A DNA stretch of 62,885 bases from CAUJGQ01 sp042408665 (GTDB taxonomy: Bacteria; Chloroflexota; Dehalococcoidia; CAUJGQ01), in contig JBHOQW010000075.1 of the NCBI GenBank assembly GCA_042408665.1, positions 1 to 62,885 of the forward strand, given 5' to 3'. Below, piece after piece: positions 33,445-42,035 of this stretch (position 1 is the stretch's first letter; each line of letters opens with the position of its first letter). The translations under genes were made by a program, and so were the position numbers. The notes below the pieces were generated by a model. It had not been told where the DNA came from and made no database searches. It saw nothing but the letters and a program-made list of their open reading frames with translations.

Positions 33445-34266
33445 CTACTGCCCCCGGAACACCGGCGTGCGCTTCTCCACGAAGGCGAGCGCCGCGGCGC
33501 GGTGATCGTCGCTCAGACCGGCCAGGCGCTGGTGCAGCGCCTCCTGCGCCAGCACCGTGCGCAGGTCGGCCTGGGCGGCCAGGTTCAGGTTCTCTTTCAT
33601 CAGGGCGAACGCCAGGGTGGGACCGGCGGCCAGTTGGGCCGCCAGGGCCATGGTCTCGTCCATCAGCCGCTCGTGCGGCACCACCCGGTTGACGATGCCC
33701 AGGTGCAGCGCCCGCGCGGCGTCCAGGATTTCGCCGGTAAAGTACAGCTCGCGGGCGCGGGCCATGCCCACTAAGCGTTGGAGGAAGTACGACCCGCCGA
33801 AGTCGCCGGTCAGGGCCACGTTGCGGAAGGCGGTCCCGAAGCGCGCCTGGTCCGACGCCACCCGCAGGTCACAGGCCAGGGAGAGGCTCAGGCCGGCGCC
33901 CACGGCCGGGCCGTTGACCATCGCCACCGTCGGTTTGGGCATGGTGTGCAGGGCGTAGCTGGTGCGCTCCTGGAAGGCGCGCAGCTCACGCACGCCGTGC
34001 ACCAGTTGGGCGGCGACGGAGCCGTCAACGCCCGTGCCCAGGGCGCCGCCGCCGGTGGCCATCGCCTTGACATCGCCGCCGGCGCAGAAGGCGCGCCCGG
34101 CGCCGGTCAGCACCACGCACCGCACCGTGCGGTCCGCCGCCGCGTCCGCCAGCGCGTCACTCAGCGCCGTCATCAGCTCGGTGGTCATGGCGTTGAGCCG
34201 GTCCGGCCGGTTGAGCGTGATCAGGGCCACGCCGTCGGCCGGCCGCTCGTACAGCACCTCGGACAT
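33445..34266 (-). CDS. enoyl-CoA hydratase/isomerase family protein
   Basis: The protein has 273 residues from an ATG at 34266 with GAGGAGGG upstream. The crotonase fold is seen in VALITLNRPDRLNAM, GRAFCAGGDVKAM (oxyanion hole) and PTVAMVNGPAVGAGLSLSLACDLRVA. The acidic residue usual at the hydratase site seems replaced: the stretch after GTAFRNVALTGDFGGSYFLQRLVG reads DFGGS where hydratases often have a second Glu, so an isomerase-type reaction is possible. It converges with the phosphatase gene and stands alone at the edge of the polysaccharide cluster. Confidence 0.88.
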   Translation of the reverse strand: MSEVLYERPADGVALITLNRPDRLNAMTTELMTALSDALADAAADRTVRCVVLTGAGRAFCAGGDVKAMATGGGALGTGVDGSVAAQLVHGVRELRAFQERTSYALHTMPKPTVAMVNGPAVGAGLSLSLACDLRVASDQARFGTAFRNVALTGDFGGSYFLQRLVGMARARELYFTGEILDAARALHLGIVNRVVPHERLMDETMALAAQLAAGPTLAFALMKENLNLAAQADLRTVLAQEALHQRLAGLSDDHRAAALAFVEKRTPVFRGQ

Positions 34267-34369
34267 TGCCACCCTCCTCGCCCCACCTCGGCCCACCGAG
34301 GTGCGGTTGGTGTTCTGCCCTATTGGAGCGGGCGGCGCTCCGCCGCGCAAGGTGGCAGCGCCGGGGCGC

Positions 34370-37129
34370 TCACGCGTCGAAGCGCAGCGTGAGGATCTGC
34401 CATGGCCGGATGTCGACCTGCCAGGCCCCGTCCCGCTCGGTCAGAGCCGCGCGCGGCCGCTCCAGCAGGTCTGCTACCCAGGCGGAGCGGGACAGGGCAG
34501 GTACCCGTACCCGCGCCTGCAGCGGTGCCGCGGCGGCGCTGTAGAGGCGGAGGATGGGCGCGCCGTCGGCCGCGCTGCGGTACGCCGCCGAGGGCACCAG
34601 CGCCGCATCCGGAAGGGTAAGGAGCGGCCATGCGGACGCGGGTACGCCGTCGTGGGCGTTGGTGGCAAAGGCCAGCGGTGGATAGGCGTAGGCGTGCGCC
34701 CGGTGAGGCAGCGCGGCATCCCGCCAGGAGCCACGGTAGGTCGTGAGCGCGTAGTCGAACGTATGCCGACCCGGCAGTTGTGCCTCCGGCGTGCGCAGCG
34801 GCGGGCCGGCGTGGCCACGGCGCGTGCGCAGGTCGGCGCGGGAGAGCCAGCCAACGCAGCGCAGCAGGGTGAGGGCATAGGCCTGCCGGCCGGCGAACTC
34901 GACGACCTCCCCTTCCGGCAGCCCCCGGTTGAACACGGCCACGCCGAGCCCATCGGCCTCGACGGCGGCAAAGGTCTTTTGCGGGAAGGTGGCGGGCGGG
35001 TGCTCGGCGCTGCGGCCGTTCCAGGCCGGTGGGCGCACCGGCCGCTCCGCGACGTGGAACTGGTTCTCGGTGTAGACGGTGGACACGCGGAAGGGAAGCG
35101 GCACCAGGACGCGCAGGCGGTGGTCCCGTGCCCGGTTGTCCACCGACACGGTAAAGTCAACCTGGGGCAGGCCGCTCCACAGGGTGACCGTGGTGCGAAT
35201 GGGCAGAAGGACGCGCCGCCGCGCGGTGCGGCGCGTGCGGTCAGGGGCCAGCGCCGCCGGGACGGCGAGCTCGAGCTCATACGTCAGGCGGGCGGAGACG
35301 GCGTCGGCTTCGACCGCGATCAGGCGGGAACGGCGCGGCTCGAACACGGCGTTGTCGAGGATGTCGGCGTTGTACTCATCGCCGCGGTCGCCCTCGTCGA
35401 TGAAGGTGTTGGCGCCGTCAAACACCAGGCCGTGCAGCAGGTCGCGTATCAGGAGCCGTCCCTCCTGCCAGCGCACGGCGAAGAACCGGTTGGCGATGGC
35501 ATCGGGCTGGCGGTGGATGTCAGTCTCCGCCGCCGGCGCTTCATCGCTTGGGAGCAGGAGGTCCAGGCCGATGCTCTCGCCGGGTGGGAGGACGGCGCGC
35601 AGGCGGCGGCGGGCGGTTTCGCGCACGGTCACGCGGGCCGTCTCCACCCCACCGGCCCGCACGATGCGCCGCGCGGCCCGGCGTACGGCCTGTTCATCGA
35701 CCACGGCGATGCCATCGCCGACGACCGTGTCCACGATGAGCGCGGAACCGCGTCGGGCCACCCGGATGGACTCGACAGAGCGAGCAGCTATCTGGCCGTC
35801 GCGCAGGAAGTCCAGGTGCTGAAGGGCGCCCGCCGGGGTCGTCGCGGCCGTTTCCAGGACCGCGCCGCGCTCGATGGGGCCGAGCGCGACCGGCACCCGG
35901 CGGCCGTCCGCCAGACGAAGGGCGGGGGCGCGCCACGCGGCGGGCACCGAGCACTCCAGGACAAGGGCGGCATGGGGCACGGGCCGGAAGACCAGTAACC
36001 CGCCGCCCTGGGGCACGGCGACCTGGCCCGCCAACGCGGCGACGGCCTCGCGTGTCACCTGACGGGCCAGTTGCTCGGCGCGGTCGTAGCGGGGAAACAT
36101 CTCGCGGTGGGTTTGGTCCACGCTGCAGCCGCAGATGGAATCGTGCGGCGAGTTCTCCAGCAACAGGCGCCAGGCGTGCTGCAGGGCGGGCAGGCCGTCA
36201 TAGCCGGCGTGCCGATGCGCGAGCAGCTCCAGCGGTTCCGCGTACCGCTCCAGCGCGGCCGTCACCGCGAAGTCGCGCTGTTTGATGGTGATGCGCGCCG
36301 ATAGCACGCCGGCTAGCACGTTGGAACGGTCCGGTGAGCGCAGCTCGCCCCGGTGCACGTGCTCGTCGATGCCGGCGGCCAGCAGCGCCGCCTCGTACTC
36401 CGGCAGGGAGGCGATGCGGAACTCGTAGCCGCGCCCCCCGGCGGCGGCGAGGACGGCGGGCAGGTCCGCCTGCGCGCGGGCGTGGTCGGTGCCGTTCATA
36501 AGCAGCAGCGGTTCATGCGGGGCATGGCCCTCCTCGGCGGCCCGCAGGCGCGCCAGCAGCTCGTCCAGGTCGGCCGGCAGGCGCCAGCCGTTGGAGTAGC
36601 TGTGCCGCAGGTAGAGCACCGGCAGGCGCGTGCCGTCCGGCGCCTCCCACCAGAAGCTCCAGCCGGGCACGCTGTCCGGCACGCCGCGCCAGAGGCAGGC
36701 GCTGGTGAGCCCCAGGCCGGCCATGATCTGCGGCATCTGGGCGATGTGCCCGAACTGGTCGGCGCAGTGCCCGACGCGCATCGATCCGCCCAGGCGCTCC
36801 GCCAAGCGGATGCCGCGCAGCAGGCTGCGGATGTGGGATTCGCCGCTGGGCAGGAACTCGTCCGGCTGCACCCACCACGGGCCGATGGTCAACCGGCCCG
36901 CCTCCACCAGGGCGCGCAGCCGCGGTTCGTTCTCCGGCCGCAGCTCCAGGTAGTCCTCAAGCACCACCGTCTGCCCGTCCAACGTGAAGCAGCGGAAGGC
37001 GGGATCGCGCTCCAGAAGGTCCAGCAGCTCGTCGATCATCTGCACTAGCCGCCAGCGGAACAGCTCGTGCGGTTGGTACCACTCTCGGTCCCAGTGCGTG
37101 TGTGGCACCACGTACACGGTGCGGGACAT
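34370..37129 (-). CDS. glycoside hydrolase family 38 alpha-mannosidase
   Basis: The protein has 919 residues from an ATG at 37129. The N-terminal catalytic domain begins with VYVVPHTHWDREWYQ (zinc ligands) and has the nucleophile Asp in GHCADQFGHIAQMP, then LYLRHSYSNGW. The middle domain has NSPHDSICGCSVDQTH. The C-terminal beta domains follow. Enzymes of this family cleave alpha-mannosides, working in the cytosol for bacteria without signal peptides, as here. It may recycle mannose-containing glycans next to the polysaccharide cluster. A short tandem repeat lies just upstream. Confidence 0.93.
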   Translation of the reverse strand: MSRTVYVVPHTHWDREWYQPHELFRWRLVQMIDELLDLLERDPAFRCFTLDGQTVVLEDYLELRPENEPRLRALVEAGRLTIGPWWVQPDEFLPSGESHIRSLLRGIRLAERLGGSMRVGHCADQFGHIAQMPQIMAGLGLTSACLWRGVPDSVPGWSFWWEAPDGTRLPVLYLRHSYSNGWRLPADLDELLARLRAAEEGHAPHEPLLLMNGTDHARAQADLPAVLAAAGGRGYEFRIASLPEYEAALLAAGIDEHVHRGELRSPDRSNVLAGVLSARITIKQRDFAVTAALERYAEPLELLAHRHAGYDGLPALQHAWRLLLENSPHDSICGCSVDQTHREMFPRYDRAEQLARQVTREAVAALAGQVAVPQGGGLLVFRPVPHAALVLECSVPAAWRAPALRLADGRRVPVALGPIERGAVLETAATTPAGALQHLDFLRDGQIAARSVESIRVARRGSALIVDTVVGDGIAVVDEQAVRRAARRIVRAGGVETARVTVRETARRRLRAVLPPGESIGLDLLLPSDEAPAAETDIHRQPDAIANRFFAVRWQEGRLLIRDLLHGLVFDGANTFIDEGDRGDEYNADILDNAVFEPRRSRLIAVEADAVSARLTYELELAVPAALAPDRTRRTARRRVLLPIRTTVTLWSGLPQVDFTVSVDNRARDHRLRVLVPLPFRVSTVYTENQFHVAERPVRPPAWNGRSAEHPPATFPQKTFAAVEADGLGVAVFNRGLPEGEVVEFAGRQAYALTLLRCVGWLSRADLRTRRGHAGPPLRTPEAQLPGRHTFDYALTTYRGSWRDAALPHRAHAYAYPPLAFATNAHDGVPASAWPLLTLPDAALVPSAAYRSAADGAPILRLYSAAAAPLQARVRVPALSRSAWVADLLERPRAALTERDGAWQVDIRPWQILTLRFDA

Positions 37130-37146
37130 GATCCTGCCCTTTCCCT

Positions 37147-37174
37147 GTGCTGAGTGCCGCGTGCTGGGTGCTGG
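37147..37174. repeat. short GTGCTG-type tandem repeat upstream of the mannosidase
   Basis: The stretch has GTGCTGAGTGCC then GCGTGCTGGGTGCTGG: degenerate copies of a GTGCTGGGTG unit in the 70-base gap before the mannosidase start. A related tandem GTGCGTG array is inside the polymerase gene at 49551. Confidence 0.4.
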
Positions 37175-37202
37175 CGGGGAGAAACCGACGCGGCACCTCG
37201 CA

Positions 37203-38204
37203 TCATAGCTCAGCACGTCCCAAGCTCAGTCCGTGTCGCCGTACGGCCTGCACGGTGAGCTTATTGCCGAACCGGCCGCCGAGCGCGTTCAGCAACCACC
37301 ACGCGGCGACGGCTGCCGGCAGCCAGCCGCGCCGGCTGAGGAGCGCACAGAGGTGGCCCGGCTCGTGCCGGTAGTGCATGGCGTAGCGCTCGGCGTGCGC
37401 CGTCGTGAAGCCGCACGCGGTCAGCAGCGCGGTGACCTCCGCGCCGGCCAGGCGCACCACTGGGTTGCCGGCCTCCTCGTGCGCCCGCGCCCAACCGGCA
37501 CGCACGGCCAGCCCGGTGATGGCGGCGCGCGCCGGCTCGTTCACCGACAGGCCCCGCGCGGCCACCCGCGCCATCTCGCGCAACCCGCGCGTCGGCTCCC
37601 TTAGATGGTGCAGGCCGTCGTGCACGTACACCAGATCGATGCTCTGGTCAAGGAACGGCAGGCGTTCCACATCGGCCACCAGCACCGTCATGGGCACCGT
37701 GTGGCGGCCGGCGCGCTCCACGGCGCGCCGGGCGGCGCCTAGGGAGATATCCGAGCAGATCACCCGCGCGCCCAGGCGGGCCAGAAACTCGGCCTCCATT
37801 CCTGAACCGCCGCACACCACCAGCACCGTCGCGCCCGGTAGGAACGAGCGCAGCGCGCGCACGCTGCGCCGCAGTTTTTGCCCGAGCAGGAAGCGGTAGA
37901 GGGCCGGGGCGCCGTGCGGGCGTTCCACCTCGAACTCGGGCGCGACGGCGTGATCGAAGTGGGCGGCCTGACCGGCTTTGTGGCGGGCGTCACGCCCGCT
38001 CGTCGGGTCGATGCCGGTGCGTTCATGGGGCGCCAGGACGGGAATGCCCTCGACCACCGGGTAACGGCACCCCCGATCGACGCAGACCGCCTCGTCGGAC
38101 CAGTGCAGCGGGGCGCGGCAGGCCGGGCAGACCAGAAGGCGCCCGAGCCACGGCGGCACCTCCTGGATTGCCCTGCCGGCGGCCACCTCGTGTGGTGCGC
38201 TCAC
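37203..38204 (-). CDS. SAM-dependent methyltransferase with N-terminal Trm112-like segment
   Basis: The protein has 333 residues from a GTG at 38204 that overlaps the FkbM stop (GTGA). The N-terminus has a zinc-ribbon (LLVCPACRAPLHW, then CRYPVVEGIPVL) like Trm112. The Rossmann part has VLVVCGGSGMEAEFLARLG, an atypical motif I, then CSDISLGAARRA and LVYVHDGLHHL. It probably methylates a sugar intermediate or lipid-linked glycan. It ends the group of coupled polysaccharide genes. The upstream frame that reaches 38615 is antisense to nothing real and was discarded. Confidence 0.8.
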   Translation of the reverse strand: MSAPHEVAAGRAIQEVPPWLGRLLVCPACRAPLHWSDEAVCVDRGCRYPVVEGIPVLAPHERTGIDPTSGRDARHKAGQAAHFDHAVAPEFEVERPHGAPALYRFLLGQKLRRSVRALRSFLPGATVLVVCGGSGMEAEFLARLGARVICSDISLGAARRAVERAGRHTVPMTVLVADVERLPFLDQSIDLVYVHDGLHHLREPTRGLREMARVAARGLSVNEPARAAITGLAVRAGWARAHEEAGNPVVRLAGAEVTALLTACGFTTAHAERYAMHYRHEPGHLCALLSRRGWLPAAVAAWWLLNALGGRFGNKLTVQAVRRHGLSLGRAEL

Positions 38205-39100
38205 ATGCCCTCCTCTCGTGTGCGGCGCGGACGGCCGCGGATGACGTGCTGCCGGCGCAGCCGTAGCAACCCCGGCGTCGCCGGGACGCGCTCCACCGGC
38301 AGCGCCAACACGTGCACGGTGCGGGTGTCGACCGCAACGAGGCGCTCCGCGTCCCACAGCACGTACCGGAGCCCCTGCAGCAGGTCTGCGGCGGGTAGTC
38401 CCGCGTGAAAGCACTCGAACACCACCAGGGGCCGGTCGCGCCGCAGGATCTCCCGCGCGCCCTGCAGCACCGCCTCCTCGTGGCCTTCCACGTCGATCTT
38501 GAGCAGGTCTACTGGGCCGTACGCCGCCCGTTCGGCATCCAGCGGGCGGGTGGACACCGGGACCAGCGCGGGCCGCACCCGCCAGTGACGCGCCGCGAAG
38601 GGGGTGCCCGTGCATTCTAGCGTGCCGGTAGCTCCGCTGACCGGATCAGCCGCGAACAGCGCCGTCCCGGCGACGTCGCTGGCGGCGTACGGATGTAGGG
38701 AGACGCCGGCGAGCTGCGCGCGCGACAGGGTCGCGCGGATCAGGCGCTGGTTCGCGGGGTCGGGCTCCACCATCACCACCTCCAGGTCCGGCCGGCGGCC
38801 CTTGAGGCGCCAGGCGTAGTAGCCGAAGTTGGCCCCCACGTCCCAGAAGGAACGAGGGGCGGACACCTCGCAGATCGCCTCTAACAACGCTACGATCGAT
38901 GGCTCCAGGGCCTGCGGCAATAGCACGTACGCGGCGTGGCTCACCAGCCGCACACGGACCGGCCACGGGATGCCGGGCAGCCGCGCCCAGACCGGCACGT
39001 CGGCCAGGGCCAGCAGCGCGCGCAGCGGCGGCAGGCGACGCGCCTGGTACAGGGGATGGGCGCGCGCGCGCAATGCCTGCATCCCGGCGCGCGGCATCAT
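38201..39100 (-). CDS. FkbM family methyltransferase
   Basis: The protein has 299 residues from an ATG at 39100 that overlaps the previous gene's stop (ATGA). Motifs are FWDVGANFGYYAWRL (SAM binding), VVMVEPDPANQRL and LLKIDVEGHEEAVLQGA, the FkbM signature. The family O-methylates sugars or other hydroxyls in glycan and antibiotic clusters. It overlaps the next gene by GTGA. The frame open to 39271 was not used because the upstream gene's coding region ends at 39097. Confidence 0.9.
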   Translation of the reverse strand: MMPRAGMQALRARAHPLYQARRLPPLRALLALADVPVWARLPGIPWPVRVRLVSHAAYVLLPQALEPSIVALLEAICEVSAPRSFWDVGANFGYYAWRLKGRRPDLEVVMVEPDPANQRLIRATLSRAQLAGVSLHPYAASDVAGTALFAADPVSGATGTLECTGTPFAARHWRVRPALVPVSTRPLDAERAAYGPVDLLKIDVEGHEEAVLQGAREILRRDRPLVVFECFHAGLPAADLLQGLRYVLWDAERLVAVDTRTVHVLALPVERVPATPGLLRLRRQHVIRGRPRRTREEGM

Positions 39101-39987
39101 GGCCGAGCTCCCGGCGGGGCGTCCAGTTCCCGCAGCCTGAGCCCGATAACCAGCTCGTACCAGGCCATGAGCAGGCAGTAGACAAGGCCGGCTCGCCCGT
39201 CCAGGAAGCCGCGGCGCAGCACGTACCAAACGAAAAAGCGCAGGGCGGGTCGGCAGGGCAGGCGCACCCATACCCGCCGGAGGGCGCGCCGTTGGCGGAC
39301 GGGGTCGCGGGCCAGGAGGTCCGGCAGCGCGGGGAGCAGCGGCTCGGCCCTAAGCCGCCGGTAGAGGTGGGCCTCCCAGATGGAATAGCGGATGTGGCGC
39401 TCCAGCCAGGCTGCGATACCGCGTTCGTCCCGGTGCAGCAGGGGTGGGCGCAGGAATCCGGCCCGACCGTTCAGCCGCACGTGTTCGTGCACCTCGTTGT
39501 CGCCGGTGCCCGGCAGGCGTCCCAGGCCCAGGTCCTCGAAGCGGCCCAGCCGGTGCTTGAACAGGCGCAGGTTCCAGTTGGGGCGCAGGCAGCGCAGCGA
39601 CCGCCCCAGGAACACCAGCTCGCGGTCTAGGTAATAGCCGTCCGCCAGGTCAGAGCGCACGGCCCGCGCGATCGCCCCGGCAAGCCGGGGCGTCACCCGC
39701 TCGTCGGCGTCGAGTAGTAGCACCCATTCGTACCGGAAGGACAGGGTGGCGAGGACCCAGTTCTTTTTCCGGGGCCCCCGGCCGGGGTAGTGGAACGACA
39801 CCACCTCGGCGCCCAGCCGACGCGCCAGCTCGGCAGTGCCGTCCGTGCTGTGGGAATCCACCACGATCACTTGCCCGGCCCAGGACACGCTGCGGAGCGC
39901 CGCCGGCAGGTTGCGGGCCTCGTTCAGCACGGGCAGGACCACCGTCACCGGCACCGGAGGCATACCAGGCAGCGGGTTTGCGGTCAT
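39097..39987 (-). CDS. glycosyltransferase family 2
   Basis: The protein has 296 residues from an ATG at 39987. The N-terminal GT-A fold has VTVVLPVLNEARNLPAAL, VIVVDSHSTDGTAELARRLGA, the metal-binding DADE in VLLLDADERV, and NEVHEHVRL. The C-terminal part (FFVWYVLRRGFLDGRAGLVYCLLMAWYELV) is hydrophobic and may attach to the membrane, as in WaaE/KdtX-like enzymes. It overlaps both neighbours by four bases. Confidence 0.9.
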   Translation of the reverse strand: MTANPLPGMPPVPVTVVLPVLNEARNLPAALRSVSWAGQVIVVDSHSTDGTAELARRLGAEVVSFHYPGRGPRKKNWVLATLSFRYEWVLLLDADERVTPRLAGAIARAVRSDLADGYYLDRELVFLGRSLRCLRPNWNLRLFKHRLGRFEDLGLGRLPGTGDNEVHEHVRLNGRAGFLRPPLLHRDERGIAAWLERHIRYSIWEAHLYRRLRAEPLLPALPDLLARDPVRQRRALRRVWVRLPCRPALRFFVWYVLRRGFLDGRAGLVYCLLMAWYELVIGLRLRELDAPPGARP

Positions 39988-40718
39988 GGTTTGACGGCCT
40001 CCACGTACAGGGTTTCGGAGCGTCGGTGGGAGCTGTCCGGGACCGGGGACAGTCGGCTCTCACCGAACGGCCGTGGCTCGACCCGGACAAATCCGGCGGC
40101 GCGGCAGATGAACTGTAACGTCTCCGCGTCATAGGCGGTGCGGTGCCCGTGCCGGTAGAACACCTCCTGCACGGCGAGCATGAGTGTCGGTCGTCCCGGT
40201 CGCAGCCGGCGGATGAAGTCGCCGGTGCGGGCGTAGGAGCACAGGTAACGGCCCGCGTCCGGCACCCCCACGCGCAGCACCCCGCCCGGCTTGAGCACGC
40301 GGGCGCACTCCCGCAGCAGGCGGTAGCCCTCGTCCAGGGACAGGTGCTCCAGGAGATGCTCATGGAAGACGGCGTCGGCGGAGCCGGGCGGGAAGGGGAT
40401 GCCGCGCGCCAGGTTCCACGGCACGTCCACCGGCACGCCGATGAGGTCAATGTTCACCCAGCCGGCCTTGGGGAAGCGGCCGGAGCCCAGGTGCAACAGC
40501 AGCGGGGTCTGCCCGCGGAGCGCCGTCGCCCGGCGCCGGGCCCACGGGCGCAGCAGGTCGGTCAACATCCGGCGCACGTCGGGCGCCCCGGCCAAGGCCG
40601 GGGGTGCCAGTCTGCGGGCCAGCTCGCTCAGCGGTGAAAGCGGCGGGTAACCTTCGTTCCCGGTCACCGTCACGGGCTGGCGAAGATAGCGCTCCAGGGC
40701 GACCCGTTCCCGGTTCAT
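39984..40718 (-). CDS. SAM-dependent methyltransferase
   Basis: The protein has 244 residues from an ATG at 40718. It shows LLHLGSGRFPKAGWVNIDL (motif I), GSADAVFHEHLLEHL and LKPGGVLRVGVPDAGRY (class I Methyltransf_11-type). A close match to sugar-cluster methyltransferases with this HLGSG motif. It overlaps its two neighbours by ATGA (39984-39987 and 40715-40718), so its product is made together with the adjacent glycosyltransferases. Confidence 0.87.
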   Translation of the reverse strand: MNRERVALERYLRQPVTVTGNEGYPPLSPLSELARRLAPPALAGAPDVRRMLTDLLRPWARRRATALRGQTPLLLHLGSGRFPKAGWVNIDLIGVPVDVPWNLARGIPFPPGSADAVFHEHLLEHLSLDEGYRLLRECARVLKPGGVLRVGVPDAGRYLCSYARTGDFIRRLRPGRPTLMLAVQEVFYRHGHRTAYDAETLQFICRAAGFVRVEPRPFGESRLSPVPDSSHRRSETLYVEAVKP

Positions 40719-41944
40719 GCCTCCTCCCGGCAGGCGGCCCGGTAAAGCGCCTCCAGCCGCTCGCCCACCCGCTGCGGTGCAAGCCACCGCTCTGCCAACG
40801 CCCGGCCGTTTGCGCCGCAGCGCGCCGCGAAAGCCGGCTCCGCCAGCAGCCGCCCGAGCGCGCCCGCCACGCTGTCCGGGGTGCGCGGCGCCACCAGCCC
40901 GGCCCCTGCCGCGGCGATCTCGCGATGGATGGCCACGCCGGGGCTCACCACCACCGGGGTGCCCGCGGCCAGCGCCTCGGCCACCGCCAGGCCGAAGTTC
41001 TCATCCAGCGAGGGCAGGACCAACGCGGCCGACGCCTGCAGGAGCGCGACCTTGTCATCACCGGTGAGGAGACCCGTGAAGAGCGTGCGCGCGTCGAGCC
41101 CCAGCGCCGCGACCTGGGCCCGCACGGTGGCGCCGTGCCCGTGATCGTCCGGTCCGGCGATCACCAGCAGGGCGTCCGGGAACGCGGGCGCGATGCGGGC
41201 GAAGGCGGCGACCAGCACATCCAGCCCCTTCTTTGGTGTGATCCGCCCCAGGAACGTCACCGGTCGCCGGCCGGCGAGCATGGGGTAGCGGCGCGGCGCC
41301 CTCACCCGGTCCGGCTGCGCCGGCCCACCCTCTCCCGCAAGCGGGAGAGGGTGCCGAGCGGAGCGAGGCGGGTGAGGGTGGGCGCACCGCGCCGTGTCCA
41401 CCGGCAGCGGCACCACCGCCACCGCCGCCCGCACGCCGAGCGCCATCACCGCCTCCGCCTCCGCCTCCGACGTGCAGTGCACCGCGGCCGCGCCGTTCAG
41501 GTTGTGGCGCTCGATCAGCAGCTCGTAGACGGCCTTCCGACCGCGGTGCGCAGCGCGATGGTACGGGTTGAGGCTGCCGTGCGGGCGGATCACGTAGGGG
41601 ACGCGCCACCGTTGGCACCAGAGGGCGGCGGCCAGCGTGTGAAAGAGGTACAGGCTGTGGATGTGCACCACGTCGAACTCGCGCACCCGCCGCAGCGCCA
41701 GCCCCAGCCCCGGCGCGAACACGTATCCGCGCGGGTGTCGCACCGGAAAGAACGTGGTGGATACGCCCCGCCAGCGGACGGGCCGCCCCGTGGGCGCCGG
41801 CAGCCGCCCGGGCCCGTCGATGTCCGTGGTGAAGACTTCAACGTGGTGGCCCCGGTCCATCACGGCACGGCACAAAGCGGGTAGGGCAGCGCTCGGGCCG
41901 CCGTAGCGCGGTGCCACGCTACCGATCACGTGCAGGATGCGCAT
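40715..41944 (-). CDS. glycosyltransferase family 4 with repeat-derived insertion
   Basis: The protein has 409 residues from an ATG at 41944. The GT-B fold shows RILHVIGSVAPRYGGPSAAL, DVVHIHSLYLFHTL, then VTFLGRITPKKGLDVLVAAF, LLVIAGPDDHG and LVLPSLDENFGLAVAEALAAGTPVV (donor-binding EX7E). Between about residues 190 and 225 the protein holds PHPPRSARHPLPLAGEGGP, translated from a palindromic repeat (41326-41353) in frame. The insertion lies between the two domains, where it might be tolerated. Confidence 0.9.
   Translation of the reverse strand: MRILHVIGSVAPRYGGPSAALPALCRAVMDRGHHVEVFTTDIDGPGRLPAPTGRPVRWRGVSTTFFPVRHPRGYVFAPGLGLALRRVREFDVVHIHSLYLFHTLAAALWCQRWRVPYVIRPHGSLNPYHRAAHRGRKAVYELLIERHNLNGAAAVHCTSEAEAEAVMALGVRAAVAVVPLPVDTARCAHPHPPRSARHPLPLAGEGGPAQPDRVRAPRRYPMLAGRRPVTFLGRITPKKGLDVLVAAFARIAPAFPDALLVIAGPDDHGHGATVRAQVAALGLDARTLFTGLLTGDDKVALLQASAALVLPSLDENFGLAVAEALAAGTPVVVSPGVAIHREIAAAGAGLVAPRTPDSVAGALGRLLAEPAFAARCGANGRALAERWLAPQRVGERLEALYRAACREEA
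41326..41353. repeat. 13-bp perfect palindrome inside a glycosyltransferase gene
   Basis: CACCCTCTCCCGC (41326-41338), AA, GCGGGAGAGGGTG (41341-41353). The surrounding sequence to about 41393 (gagcggagcgaggcgggtga) belongs to the same repeat unit. Very similar elements lie at 42527 and, shorter, at 49524. Confidence 0.75.
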
Positions 41945-42035
41945 GGCGCGTCTCCCCCAGCGGTGAGTGCCGGTGCGGTTCACCGCTCGTCTCTCGTTCC
42001 TCCCGCGCCGCACACGTTGCTCGCCCCCTCCCCCC

